Below, in pieces: positions 19,591 through 32,935 of a stretch of DNA of 64,000 nt. The notes below the pieces were generated by a model. The model was not told the DNA's origin and did no database searches. It saw nothing but the letters and a program-made list of their open reading frames with translations. Origin of the DNA: Acanthosepion esculentum (lineage: Eukaryota; Mollusca; Cephalopoda; Sepiida; Sepiidae); the NCBI GenBank assembly GCA_964036315.1, contig OZ038517.1:15254013-15318012 (forward strand), read 5' to 3'. Each line of letters opens with the position of its first letter. Position 1 is the stretch's first letter. The position numbers and the translations under genes are program-made.

Positions 19591-21326
19591 ATAAAATAAT
19601 AGGAATAATGATGAGTGGATGTGGCCAGATGGTTGGGATAAAAAGCATCAATAATAAGATGGAATCAAACTAGTAATAAAATAATAGGAATAATGAAGAG
19701 TTGATCTGGCCAGAGGGTAGGGATAAAAAGCATCAATAATAAGATGGAATCAAAGTAGTAATAAAATAATAGGAATAATGAAGAGTGGATCTGGCCAGAG
19801 GGTTGGGATAAAAAGCATCAATAATAAGATGGAATCAAACTAGTAATAAAAGAATAGGAATAATGATGAAGTGTAAATGTGGCCAGATGGTTGGGATAAA
19901 AGCATCAATAATAAGATGGAATGAAACTAGTAATAAAATAATAGGAATAATGAAGAGTGGATCTGGCCAGAGGGTTGGGATAAAAAGCATCAATAATAAG
20001 ATGGAATGAAACTAGTAATAAAATAATAGGAATAATGAAGAGTGGATCTGGCCAGAGGATTGGGATAAAAAGCATCAATAATAAGATGGAATGAAACTAG
20101 TAATAAAATAATAGGAATAATGAAGAGTGGATCTGGCCAGAGGGTTGGGATAAAAAGCATCAATAATAAGATGGAATGAAACTAGTAATAAAAGAATAGG
20201 AATAATGAAGAGTGGATCTGGCCAGAGGGTTGGGATAAAAAGCATCAATAATAAGATGGAATCAAACTAATAATAAAATAATAGGAATAATGAAGAGTGG
20301 ATGTGGCCAGAGGGTTGGGATAAAAAGCATCAATAATAAGATGGAATGAAACTAGTAATAAAATAATAGGAATAATGAAGAGTGGATCTGGTCAGAGGGT
20401 TGGGATAAAAAGCATCAATAATAAGATGGAATCAAACTAGTAATAAAATAATAGGAATAATGAAGAGTGGATCTGGCCAGAGGGTTGGGATAAAAAGCAT
20501 CAATAATAAGATGGAATCAAACTAGTAATAAAATAATAGGAATAATGAAGAGTGGATCTGGCCAGAGGGTTGGGATAAAAAGCATCAATAATAAGATGGA
20601 ATGAAACTAGTAATAAAATAATAGGAATAATGAAGAGTGGATCTGGCCAGAGGGTTGGGATAAAAAAGCATCAATAATAAGATGGAATCAAACTAATAAT
20701 AAAATAATAGGAATAATGATGAAGTGTAAATGTGGCCAGATGGTTGGGATAAAAGCATCAATAATAAGATGGAATCAAACTAGTAATAAAATAATAGGAA
20801 TAATGATGAGTGGATGTGGCCAGATGGTTGGGATAAAAAGCATCAATAATAAGATGGAATCAAACTAGTATTAAAAAATAGGAATAATGAAGAGTGGATC
20901 TGGCTAGAGGGTTGGGATAAAAAGCATCAATAATAAGATGGAATGAAACTAGTAATAAAATAATAGGAATAATGAAGAGTGGATCTGGCCAGAGGGTTGG
21001 GATAAAAAGCATCAATAATAAGATGGAATGAAACTAGTAATAAAATAATAGGAATAATGATGAGTGGATGTGGCCAGATGGTTGGGATAAAAAGCATCAA
21101 TAATAAGATGGAATGAAACTAGTAATAAAATAATAGGAATAATGAAGAGTGGATGTGGCCAGAGGGTTGGGATAAAAAGCCTCAATAATAAGATGGAATC
21201 AAACTAATAATAAAATAATAGGAATAATGAAGAGTGGATGTGGCCAGAGGGTTGGGATAAAAAGCATCAATAATAAGATGGAATGAAACTAGTAATAAAA
21301 TAATAGGAATAATGAAGAGTGGATCT
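19591..21326 (+). repeat. Satellite block duplicated at +3,321 bp (copy 2)
   Basis: This is the partner of 16270-18005. About 1.7 kb appears identical or nearly so by eye, including the private single-base variants. The intervening 1.6 kb also contains related GAGTTGATCTGG units. Confidence 0.85.
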
Positions 21327-22460
21327 GGTCAGAGGGTTGGGATAAAAAGCATCAATAATAAGATGGAATCAAACTAGTAATAAAATAATAGGAATAATGA
21401 AGAGTGGATCTGGCCAGAGGGTTGGGATAAAAAGCATCAATAATAAGATGGAATGAAACTAGTAATAAAATAATAGGAATAATGAAGAGTGGATGTGGCC
21501 AGAGGGTTGGGATAAAAAGCCTCAATAATAAGATGGAATCAAACTAATAATAAAATAATAGGAATAATGAAGAGTGGATGTGGCCAGAGGGTTGGGATAA
21601 AAAGCATCAATAATAAGATGGAATGAAACTAGTAATAAAATAATAGGAATAATGAAGAGTGGATCTGGTCAGAGGGTTGGGATAAAAAGCATCAATAATA
21701 AGATGGAATCAAACTAGTAATAAAATAATAGGAATAATGAAGAGTGGATCTGGCCAGAGGGTTGGGATAAAAAGCATCAATAATAAGATGGAATGAAACT
21801 AGTAATAAAATAATAGGAATAATGAAGAGTGGATGTGGCCAGAGGGTTGGGATAAAAAGCCTCAATAATAAGATGGAATCAAACTAATAATAAAATAATA
21901 GGAATAATGAAGAGTGGATGTGGCCAGAGGGTTGGGATAAAAAGCATCAATAATAAGATGGAATGAAACTAGTAATAAAATAATAGGAATAATGAAGAGT
22001 GGATCTGGTCAGAGGGTTGGGATAAAAAGCATCAATAATAAGATGGAATCAAACTAGTAATAAAATAATAGGAATAATGAAGAGTGGATCTGGCCAGAGG
22101 GTTGGGATAAAAAGCATCAATAATAAGATGGAATGAAACTAGTAATAAAATAATAGGAATAATGAAGAGTGGATGTGGCCAGAGGGTTGGGATAAAAAGC
22201 CTCAATAATAAGATGGAATCAAACTAATAATAAAATAATAGGAATAATGAAGAGTGGATGTGGCCAGAGGGTTGGGATAAAAAGCATCAATAATAAGATG
22301 GAATGAAACTAGTAATAAAATAATAGGAATAATGAAGAGTGGATCTGGTCAGAGGGTTGGGATAAAAAGCATCAATAATAAGATGGAATCAAACTAGTAA
22401 TAAAATAATAGGAATAATGAAGAGTGGATCTGGCCAGAGGGTTGGGATAAAAAGCATCAA
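21100..22460 (+). repeat. 340-bp tetramer higher-order repeat, four copies
   Basis: The private word AAGCCTCAATAATA recurs with its CTC at 21181, 21521, 21861 and 22201, exactly 340 bp (4 x 85) apart. The four monomers are distinguished by AAGCCTC/AACTAATAA, GGATGTGG/GAATGAAAC, GGATCTGGTCAG, and GGATCTGGCCAG variants, in that order. Confidence 0.9.
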
Positions 22461-24180
22461 TAATAAGATGGAATCAAACTAGTAATAAAATAATAGGAAT
22501 AATGAAGAGTGGATCTGGCCAGAGGGTTGGGATAAAAAGCATCAATAATAAGATGGAATGAAACTAGTAATAAAATAATAGGAATAATGAAGAGTGGATC
22601 TGGCCAGAGGGTTGGGATAAAAAAGCATCAATAATAAGATGGAATCAAACTAATAATAAAATAATAGGAATAATGATGAAGTGTAAATGTGGCCAGATGG
22701 TTGGGATAAAAGCATCAATAATAAGATGGAATCAAACTAGTAATAAAATAATAGGAATAATGATGAGTGGATGTGGCCAGATGGTTGGGATAAAAAGCAT
22801 CAATAATAAGATGGAATCAAACTAGTATTAAAAAATAGGAATAAAGAAGAGTGGATCTGGCCAGAGGGTTGGGATAAAAAGCCTCAATAATAAGATGGAA
22901 TCAAACTAATAATAAAATAATAGGAATAATGAAGAGTGGATGTGGCCAGAGGGTTGGGATAAAAAGCATCAATAATAAGATGGAATGAAACTAGTAATAA
23001 AATAATAGGAATAATGAAGAGTGGATCTGGTCAGAGGGTTGGGATAAAAAGCATCAATAATAAGATGGAATCAAACTTGTAATAAAATAATAGGAATAAG
23101 GAGAGTGGATGTGGCCTGAGGGTTTTGATAAAAGAATCAATAATAAGATGGAATCAAACTAGTAATAAAATAATAGGAATAATGAAGAGTGGATCTGGCC
23201 AGTGGCTTGGGATAAAAAGCATCAATAATAAGATGGAATCAAACTAGTAATAAAATAATAGGAATAAGGAGAATGGATCTGGCCAGAGGGTTGGCATAAA
23301 AAGAATCAATAATAATGATGGAATCAAACTAGAAAGAAAATAATAGGAATAATGAAGAGTGGATCTGGCCAGAGGGTTGGGATAAAAAGCATCAATAATA
23401 AGATGGAATGAAACTAGTAATAAAATAATATGAATAATGAAGAGTGGATCTGGCCAGAGGGTTGGGATAAAAAGCATCAATAATAAGATGGAATGAAACT
23501 AGTAATAAAATAATAGGAATAATGAAGAGTGGATCTGGCCAGAGGGTTGGGATAAAAAGCATCAATAATAAGATGGAATGAAACTAGTAATAAAATAATA
23601 GGAATAATGAAGAGTGGATCTGGCCAGAGGGTTGGGATAAAAAACATCAATAATAAGATGGAATCAAACTAGTAATAAAATAATAGGAATAATCAAGAGT
23701 GGGTCTGGCCAGAGGGTTGGGATAAAAAGCATCAATAATAAGATGGAATCAAACTAGTAATAAAATAATAGGAACAAGGAGAATGGATGTGGCCAGAGTG
23801 TTGGGATAAAAAGAATCAATAATAATGATGGAATCAAACTAGAAAGAAAATAATAGGAATAATGAAGAGTGGATCTGGCCAGAGGGTTGGGATAAAAAGC
23901 ATCAATAATAAGATGGAATGAAACTAGTAATAAAATAATATGAATAATGAAGAGTGGATCTGGCCAGAGGGTTGGGATAAAAAGCATCAATAATAAGATG
24001 GAATGAAACTAGTAATAAAATAATATGAATAATGAAGAGTGGATCTGGCCAGAGGGTTGGGATAAAAAGCATCAATAATAAGATGGAATGAAACTAGTAA
24101 TAAAATAATATGAATAATGAAGAGTGGATCTGGCCAGAGGGTTGGGATAAAAAGCATCAATAATAAGATGGAATGAAACT

Positions 24181-24960
24181 AGTAAGAAAATAATAGGAAT
24201 AATGAAGTGTGGATCTGACCAGTGGGTTGGGATAAAAAGCATCAACAATTAGATGGAATCAAACTATTAATAAAATAATAGGAATAAGGAAGAGTGGATG
24301 TGGCCAGAGCGTTTTGATAAAAGAATCAATAATAAGATTGAATCAAACTAGTAATAAAATAATAGGAATAATGAATTGTGGATGTGGCCAGAGGGTTGGG
24401 ATAAAAATAATTAATAATAAGATGGAATCAAACTAGTAATAAAATAATAGGAATAAGGAGAGTGGATGTCGCCAGAGGGTTGGGATAAAAAGCATCAACA
24501 ATAAGATGGAATCAAACTAGTAATAAAATAATAGGAATAAGGAAAAGTTTATCTGGCCAAAGTGTTGGGGTAAAAAGAATGAATAATAAGATGGAATCAA
24601 ACTGGTAATAAAATAATAGGTATATACTGAAGAGTGGATGTGGCCTGAGGGTTTTGATAAAACAATCAATAATAAGATGGAATGAAACTAGTAATAAAAT
24701 AATAGGAATAATGAAGAGTGGATGTGCCCAGTGGCTTGGGATTAAAAGCATCAATAATAAGATGGAATCAAACTAGTAATAAAATAATAGGAATAAGGAG
24801 AGTGGATGTGGCCTGAGGGTTGGGATAAAAAGAATCAATAATAAGATGGAATGAAACTAGTAATAAAATAATAGGAATAATGAAGAGTGGATCTGGCCAG
24901 AGGGTTGGGATAAAAAGCATCAATAATAAGATGGAATGAAACTAGCAATAAAATAATAGG
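24181..24960 (+). repeat. Diverged satellite block duplicated about 5.25 kb away (copy 1)
   Basis: A run of atypical units (TGTGGATCTGACCAGTGGG, AACAATTAGATGG, CAGAGCGTTTTG, GGAAAAGTTTATCTGG, GTTGGGGTAAAAAG) recurs in the same order from about 29435. The offset is 5,254 bp and shifts by about 2 bp after a small indel at 24621. Confidence 0.85.
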
Positions 24961-25389
24961 AATAATGAAGAGTGGATCTGGCCAGAGGGTTGGGATAAAA
25001 AGCATCAATAATAAGATGGAATCAAAGTAGTAATAAAATAATAGGAATAATGAAGAGTGGAGGTGGCCAGAGGGTTGGGATAAAAAGAATCAATAATAAG
25101 ATGGAATCAAAGTAGTAATAAAATAATAGGAATAATGAAGAGTGGATCTGGCCAGAGGGTTGGGATAAAAAGAATCAATAATAAGATGGAATCAAACTAG
25201 TAATAAAATAATAGGAATAATGAAGAGTGGATCTGGCCAGAGGGTTGGGATAAAAAGAATCAATAATAAGATGGAATCAAAGTAGTAATAAAATAATAGG
25301 AATAATGAAGAGTGGATCTGGCCAGAGGGTTGGGATAAAAAGCATCAATAATAAGATGGAATCAAAGTAGTAATAAAATAATAGGAATA

Positions 25390-26640
25390 ATGAAGAGTGG
25401 AGGTGGCCAGAGGGTTTTGATAAAAGACTCAATAATAAGATTGAATCAAAGTAGTAATAAAATAATAGGAATAATGAAGAGTGGAGGTGGCCAGAGGGTT
25501 TTGATAAAAGACTCAATAATAAGATGGAATCAAAGTAGTAATAAAATAATAGGAATAATGAAGAGTGGAGGTGGCCAGAGGGTTGGGATAAAAGACTCAA
25601 TAATAAGATTGAATCAAAGTAGTAATAAAATAATAGGAATAATGAAGAGTGGAGGTGGCCAGAGGGTTTTGATAAAAGACTCAATAATAAGATGGAATCA
25701 AAGTAGTAATAAAATAATAGGAATAATGAAGAGTGGAGGTGGCCAGAGGGTTGGGATAAAAGACTCAATAATAAGATTGAATCAAAGTAGTAATAAAATA
25801 ATAGGAATAATGAAGAGTGGAGGTGGCCAGAGGGTTTTGATAAAAGACTCAATAATAAGATGGAATCAAAGTAGTAATAAAATAATAGGAATAATGAAGA
25901 GTGGAGGTGGCCAGAGGGTTGGGATAAAAGACTCAATAATAAGATTGAATCAAAGTAGTAATAAAATAATAGGAATAATGAAGAGTGGAGGTGGCCAGAG
26001 GGTTTTGATAAAAGACTCAATAATAAGATGGAATCAAAGTAGTAATAAAATAATAGGAATAATGAAGAGTGGAGGTGGCCAGAGGGTTGGGATAAAAGAC
26101 TCAATAATAAGATTGAATCAAAGTAGTAATAAAATAATAGGAATAATGAAGAGTGGAGGTGGCCAGAGGGTTTTGATAAAAGACTCAATAATAAGATGGA
26201 ATCAAAGTAGTAATAAAATAATAGGAATAATGAAGAGTGGAGGTGGCCAGAGGGTTGGGATAAAAGACTCAATAATAAGATTGAATCAAAGTAGTAATAA
26301 AATAATAGGAATAATGAAGAGTGGAGGTGGCCAGAGGGTTTTGATAAAAGACTCAATAATAAGATGGAATCAAAGTAGTAATAAAATAATAGGAATAATG
26401 AAGAGTGGAGGTGGCCAGAGGGTTGGGATAAAAGACTCAATAATAAGATGGAATCAAAGTAGTAATAAAATAATAGGAATAATGAAGAGTGGAGGTGGCC
26501 AGAGGGTTGGGATAAAAGACTCAATAATAAGATTGAATCAAAGTAGTAATAAAATAATAGGAATAATGAAGAGTGGAGGTGGCCAGAGGGTTTTGATAAA
26601 AGACTCAATAATAAGATGGAATCAAACTAGTAATAAAATA
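25390..26640 (+). repeat. 168-bp dimer domain of 84-bp units
   Basis: Units here are 84 bp because GGGATAAAAAGAATC is replaced by TTTTGATAAAAGACTC or GGGATAAAAGACTC. After the first units, two forms alternate strictly: TTTTG...AAGATGGAATC and TTGGG...AAGATTGAATC, giving a 168-bp dimer repeated about six to seven times. Since 84 is divisible by three, both strands stay open for over 430 codons (25390-26709 plus, 25277-26608 minus). The resulting peptides are pure 28-residue repeats and I do not regard them as genes. Confidence 0.9.
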
Positions 26641-29430
26641 ATAGGAATAATGAAGAGTGGATCTGGCCAGGGGGTTGGGATAAAAAGCATCAATAATAAG
26701 ATGGAATGAAACTAGTAATAAAATAATATGAATAATGAAGAGTGGATCTGGCCAGAGGGTTTGGATAAAAAGCATCAATAATAAGATGGAATGAAACTAG
26801 TAATAAAATAATAGGAATAATGAAGAGTGGATCTGGCCAGAGGGTTGGGATAAAAAGCATCAATAATAAGATGGAATGAAACTAGTAATAAAATAATATG
26901 AATAATGAAGAGTGGATCTGGCCAGAGGGTTGGGATAAAAAGCATCAATAATAAGATGGAATGAAACTAGTAATAAAATAATATGAATAATGAAGAGTGG
27001 ATCTGGCCAGAGGGTTGGGATAAAAAGCATCAATAATAAGATGGAATGAAACTAGTAATAAAATAATAGGAATAATGAAGAGTGGATCTGGCCAGAGGGT
27101 TGGGATAAAAAGCATCAATAATAAGATGGAATGAAACTAGTAATAAAATAATAGGAATAATGAAGAGTGGATCTGGCCAGAGGGTTGGGATAAAAAGCAT
27201 CAATAATAAGATGGAATGAAACTAGTAATAAAATAATATGAATAATGAAGAGTGGATCTGGCCAGAGGGTTGGGATAAAAAGCATCAATAATAAGATGGA
27301 ATGAAACTAGTAATAAAATAATATGAATAATGAAGAGTGGATCTGGCCAGAGGGTTGGGATAAAAAGCATCAATAATAAGATGGAATGAAACTAGTAATA
27401 AAATAATATGAATAATGAAGAGTGGATCTGGCCAGAGGGTTGGGAAAAAAAGCATCAATAATAAGATGGAATGCAACTAGTAATAAAATAATAGGAATAA
27501 TGAAGAGTGGATCTGGCCAGAGGGTTGGGATAAAAAGCATCAATAATAAGATGGAATGAAACTAGTAATAAAATAATAGGAATAATGAAGAGTGGATCTG
27601 GCCAGAGGGTTGGGATAAAAAGCATCAATAATAAGATGGAATGAAACTAGTAATAAAATAATATGAATAATGAAGAGTGGATCTGGCCAGAGGGTTGGGA
27701 TAAAAAGCATCAATAATAAGATGGAATGAAACTAGTAATAAAATAATAGGAATAATGAAGAGTGGATCTGGCCAGAGGGTTGGGATAAAAAGCATCAATA
27801 ATAAGATGGAATGAAACTAGTAATAAAATAATATGAATAATGAAGAGTGGATCTGGCCAGAGGGTTGGGATAAAAAGCATCAATAATAAGATGGAATGAA
27901 ACTAGTAATAAAATAATATGAATAATGAAGAGTGGATCTGGCCAGAGGGTTGGGATAAAAAGCATCAATAATAAGATGGAATGAAACTAGTAATAAAATA
28001 ATATGAATAATGAAGAGTGGATCTGGCCAGAGGGTTGGGATAAAAAGCATCAATAATAAGATGGAATGAAACTAGTAATAAAATAATAGGAATAATGAAG
28101 AGTGGATCTGGCCAGAGGGTTGGGATAAAAAGCATCAATAATAAGATGGAATGAAACTAGTAATAAAATAATATGAATAATGAAGAGTGGATCTGGCCAG
28201 AGGGTTGGGATAAAAAGCATCAATAATAAGATGGAATGAAACTAGTAATAAAATAATAGGAATAATGAAGAGTGGATCTGGCCAGAGGGTTGGGATAAAA
28301 AGCATCAATAATAAGATGGAATGAAACTAGTAATAAAATAATAGGAATAATGAAGAGTGGATCTGGCCAGAGGGTTGGGATAAATTAGCATCAATAATAA
28401 GATGGAATGAAACTAGTAATAAAATAATATGAATAATGAAGAGTGGATCTGGCCAGAGGGTTGGGATAAAAAGCATCAATAATAAGATGGAATGAAACTA
28501 GTAATAAAATAATAGGAATAATGAAGAGTGGATCTGGCCAGAGGGTTGGGATAAAAAGCATCAATAATAAGATGGAATGAAACTAGTAATAAAATAATAT
28601 GAATAATGAAGAGTGGATCTGGCCAGAGGGTTGGGATAAAAAGCATCAATAATAAGATGGAATGAAACTAGTAATAAAATAATATGAATAATGAAGAGTG
28701 GATCTGGCCAGAGGGTTGGGATAAAAAGCATCAATAATAAGATGGAATGAAACTAGTAATAAAATAATATGAATAATGAAGAGTGGATCTGGCCAGAGGG
28801 TTGGGATAAAAAGCATCAATAATAAGATGGAATGAAACTAGTAATAAAATAATATGAATAATGAAGAGTGGATCTGGCCAGAGGGTTGGGATAAAAAGCA
28901 TCAATAATAAGATGGAATGAAACTAGTAATAAAATAATAGGAATAATGAAGAGTGGATCTGGCCAGAGGGTTGGGATAAAAAGCATCAATAATAAGATGG
29001 AATGAAACTAGTAATAAAATAATAGGAATAATGAAGAGTGGATCTGGCCAGAGGGTTGGGATAAAAAGCATCAATAATAAGATGGAATGAAACTAGTAAT
29101 AAAATAATATGAATAATGAAGAGTGGATCTGGCCAGAGGGTTGGGATAAAAAGCATCAATAATAAGATGGAATGAAACTAGTAATAAAATAATATGAATA
29201 ATGAAGAGTGGATCTGGCCAGAGGGTTGGGATAAAAAGCATCAATAATAAGATGGAATGAAACTAGTAATAAAATAATAGGAATAATGAAGAGTGGATCT
29301 GGCCAGAGGGTTGGGATAAAAAGCATCAATAATAAGATGGAATGAAACTAGTAATAAAATAATATGAATAATGAAGAGTGGATCTGGCCAGAGGGTTGGG
29401 ATAAAAAGCATCAATAATAAGATGGAATGA
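26640..29430 (+). repeat. Satellite domain with AATATGAATAATG variant
   Basis: This is a homogeneous run of 85-bp units with AAAAAGCATC, GAATGAAACTAG and GGATCTGGCCAG. It alternates irregularly between AATAGGAATAATG and AATATGAATAATG. Confidence 0.8.
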
Positions 29431-29434
29431 AACT

Positions 29435-30213
29435 AGTAAGAAAATAATAGGAATAATGAAGTGTGGATCTGACCAGTGGGTTGGGATAAAAAGCATCATC
29501 AATTAGATGGAATCAAACTATTAATAAAATAATAGGAATAAGGAAGAGTGGATGTGGCCAGAGCGTTTTGATAAAAGAATCAATAATAAGATTGAATCAA
29601 ACTAGTAATAAAATAATAGGAATAATGAATTGTGGATGTGGCCAGAGGGTTGGGATAAAAATAATTAATATTAAGATGGAATCAAACTAGTAATAAAATA
29701 ATAGGAATAAGGAGAGTGGATGTCGCCAGAGGGTTGGGATAAAAAGCATCAACAATAAGATGGAATCAAACTAGTAATAAAATAATAGGAATAAGGAAAA
29801 GTTTATCTGGCCAAAGTGTTGGGGTAAAAAGAATGAATAATAAGATGGAATCAAACTGGTAATAAAATAATAGGAATAATGAAGAGTGGATGTGGCCTGA
29901 GGGTTTTGATAAAACAATCAATAATAAGATGGAATGAAACTAGTAATAAAATAATAGGAATAATGAAGAGTGGATGTGCCCAGTGGCTTGGGATTAAAAG
30001 CATCAATAATAAGATGGAATCAAACTAGTAATAAAATAATAGGAATAAGGAGAGTGGATGTGGCCAGTGGGTTGGGATAAAAAGAATCAATAATAAGATG
30101 GAATGAAACTAGTAATAAAATAATAGGAATAATGAAGAGTGGATCTGGCCAGAGGGTTGGGATAAAAAGCATCAATAATAAGATGGAATGAAACTAGCAA
30201 TAAAATAATAGGA
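29435..30213 (+). repeat. Diverged satellite block duplicated about 5.25 kb away (copy 2)
   Basis: This is the partner of 24181-24960 with the same order of atypical units. It differs by a few substitutions (ATCATCAATT for ATCAACAATT, ATTAATATTAAG for ATTAATAATAAG). Confidence 0.85.
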
Positions 30214-31491
30214 ATAATGAAGAGTGGATCTGGCCAATGGGTTGGGATAAAAAGAATCAATAATAAGATGGAATGAAACTAGTAATAAAATAATAGGAAT
30301 AATGAAGAGTGGATCTGGCCAGAGGGTTGGGATAAAAAGAATCAATAATAAGATGGAATGAAACTAGCAATAAAATAATAGGAATAATGAAGAGTGGATC
30401 TGGCCAGAGGGTTGGGATAAAAAGAATCAATAATAAGATGGAATCAAAGTAGTAATAAAATAATAGGAATAATGAAGACTGGATATGGCCAGAGGGTTGG
30501 GATAAAAAGAATCAATAATAAGATGGAATGAAACTAGTAATAAAATAATAGGAATAATGATGAGTGGATGTGGCCAGAGGGTTGGGATAAAAAGCATCAA
30601 TAATAAGATGGAATCAAAGTAGTAATAAAATAATAGGAATAATGAAGAGTGGATGTGGCCAGAGGGTTGGGATAAAAAGAATCAATAATAAGATGGAATG
30701 AAACTAGTAATAAAATAATAGGAATAATGAAGAGTGGATCTGGCCAGAGGGTTGGGATAAAAAGCATCAATAATAAGATGGAATGAAACTAGCAATAAAA
30801 TAATAGGAATAATGAAGAGTGGATCTGGCCAGAGGGTTGGGATAAAAAGAATCAATAATAAGATGGAATCAAAGTAGTAATAAAATAATAGGAATAATGA
30901 AGACTGGATATGGCCAGAGGGTTGGGATAAAAAGAATCAATAATAAGATGGAATGAAACTAGTAATAAAATAATAGGAATAATGAAGAGTGGATCTGGCC
31001 AGAGGGTTGGGATAAAAAGAATTAATAATAAGATGGAATGAAACTAGTAATAAAATAATAGGAATAATGAAGAGTGGATCTGGCCAGAGGGTTGGGATAA
31101 AAAGAATTAATAATAAGATGGAATGAAACTAGTAATAAAATAATAGGAATAATGAAGAGTGGATCTGGCCAGAGAGTTGGGATAAAAAGCATCAATAATA
31201 AGATGGAATGAAACTAGTAATAAAATAATAGGAATAATGAAGAGTGGATCTGGCCAGAGGGTTGGGATAAAAAGAATCAATAATAAGATGGAATGAAACT
31301 AGTAATAAAATAATAGGAATAATGAAGAGTGGATCTGGCCAGAGGGTTGGGATAAAAAGCATCAATAATAAGATGGAATGAAACTAGCAATAAAATAATA
31401 GGAATAATGAAGAGTGGATCTGGCCAGAGGGTTGGGATAAAAAGCATCAATAATAAGATGGAATCAAAGTAGTAATAAAATAATAGGAATA

Positions 31492-31830
31492 ATGAAGAGT
31501 GGAGGTGGCCAGAGGGTTTTGATAAAAGACTCAATAATAAGATTGAATCTAAGTAGTAATAAAATAATAGGAATAATGAAGAGTGGAGGTGGCCAGAGGG
31601 TTTTGATAAAAGACTCAATAATAAGATGGAATCAAAGTAGTAATAAAATAATAGGAATAATGAAGAGTGGAGGTGGCCAGAGGGTTGGGATAAAAGACTC
31701 AATAATAAGATTGAATCAAAGTAGTAATAAAATAATAGGAATAATGAAGAGTGGAGGTGGCCAGAGGGTTTTGATAAAAGACTCAATAATAAGATGGAAT
31801 CAAACTAGTAATAAAATAATAGGAATAATG
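31492..31830 (+). repeat. Short copy of the 84-bp unit domain
   Basis: Four 84-bp units with TTTTGATAAAAGACTC and GGGATAAAAGACTC variants sit in the same flanking context as 25390-26640, about 6.1 kb away. This block has about four units against about fifteen in the other, so the copies differ in expansion state. Confidence 0.85.
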
Positions 31831-32590
31831 AAGAGTGGATCTGGCCAGGGGGTTGGGATAAAAAGCATCAATAATAAGATGGAATCAAAGTAGTAATAAA
31901 ATAATAGGAATAATGAAGAGTGGAGGTGGCCAGAGGGTTGGGATAAAAAGCATCAATAATAAGATGGAATCAAAGTAGTAATAAAATATTAGGAATAATG
32001 AAGAGTGGATCTGGCCAGAGGGTTGGGATAAAAAGCATCAATAATAAGATGGAATCAAAGTAGTAATAAAATAATAGGAATAATGAAGAGTGGAGGTGGC
32101 CAGAGGGTTGGGATAAAAGACTCAATAATAAGATTGAATCAAAGTAGTAATAAAATAATAGGAATAATGAAGAGTGGATCTGGCCAGAGGGTTGGGATAA
32201 AAAGCATCAATAATAAGATGGAATCAAAGTAGTAATAAAATAATAGGAATAATGAAGAGTGGAGGTGGCCAGAGGGTTGGGATAAAAGACTCAATAATAA
32301 GATGGAATCAAACTAGTAATAAAATAATAGGAATAATGAAGAGTGGATCTGGCCAGGGGGTTGGGATAAAAAGCATCAATAATAAGATGGAATCAAAGTA
32401 GTAATAAAATAATAGGAATAATGAAGAGTGGAGGTGGCCAGAGGTTTGGGATAAAAAGCATCAATAATAAGATGGAATCAAAGTAGTAATAAAATATTAG
32501 GAATAATGAAGAGTGGATCTGGCCAGAGGGTTGGGATAAAAAGCATCAATAATAAGATGGAATCAAAGTAGTAATAAAATAATAGGAATA

Positions 32591-32935
32591 ATGAAGAGTG
32601 GAGGTGGCCAGAGGGTTGGGATAAAAGACTCAATAATAAGATTGAATCAAAGTAGTAATAAAATAATAGGAATAATGAAGAGTGGAGGTGGCCAGAGGGT
32701 TGGGATAAAAGACTCAATAATAAGATTGAATCAAAGTAGTAATAAAATAATAGGAATAATGAAGAGTGGAGGTGGCCAGAGGGTTTTGATAAAAGACTCA
32801 ATAATAAGATGGAATCAAAGTAGTAATAAAATAATAGGAATAATGAAGAGTGGAGGTGGCCAGAGGGTTTTGATAAAAGACTCAATAATAAGATTGAATC
32901 AAACTGGTAATAAAATAATAGGAATAATGAATTGT
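32591..32935 (+). repeat. Second short copy of the 84-bp unit domain
   Basis: Again four consecutive AAAAGACTC units of 84 bp, joined to an AACTGGTAATAAA / GAATTGTGGATG unit that starts the next domain type. Confidence 0.85.

Larger units (their letters stand above)
10181..23030 (+). repeat. Satellite domain 1 (mixed AAGCATC units)
   Basis: Units mostly carry AAAAAGCATC and GGATCTGGCCAG, mixed with GATGAGTGGATGTGG and GATGAAGTGTAAATG variants. The left edge (10.2-12.9 kb) is the more diverged part. Several multi-unit blocks recur within it. Confidence 0.8.

Noticed and set aside
25277..26709. Two overlapping long ORFs (over 430 codons) on opposite strands
   Set aside because: They consist only of 28-residue repeats from 84-bp satellite units; openness on both strands follows from the period being divisible by three.
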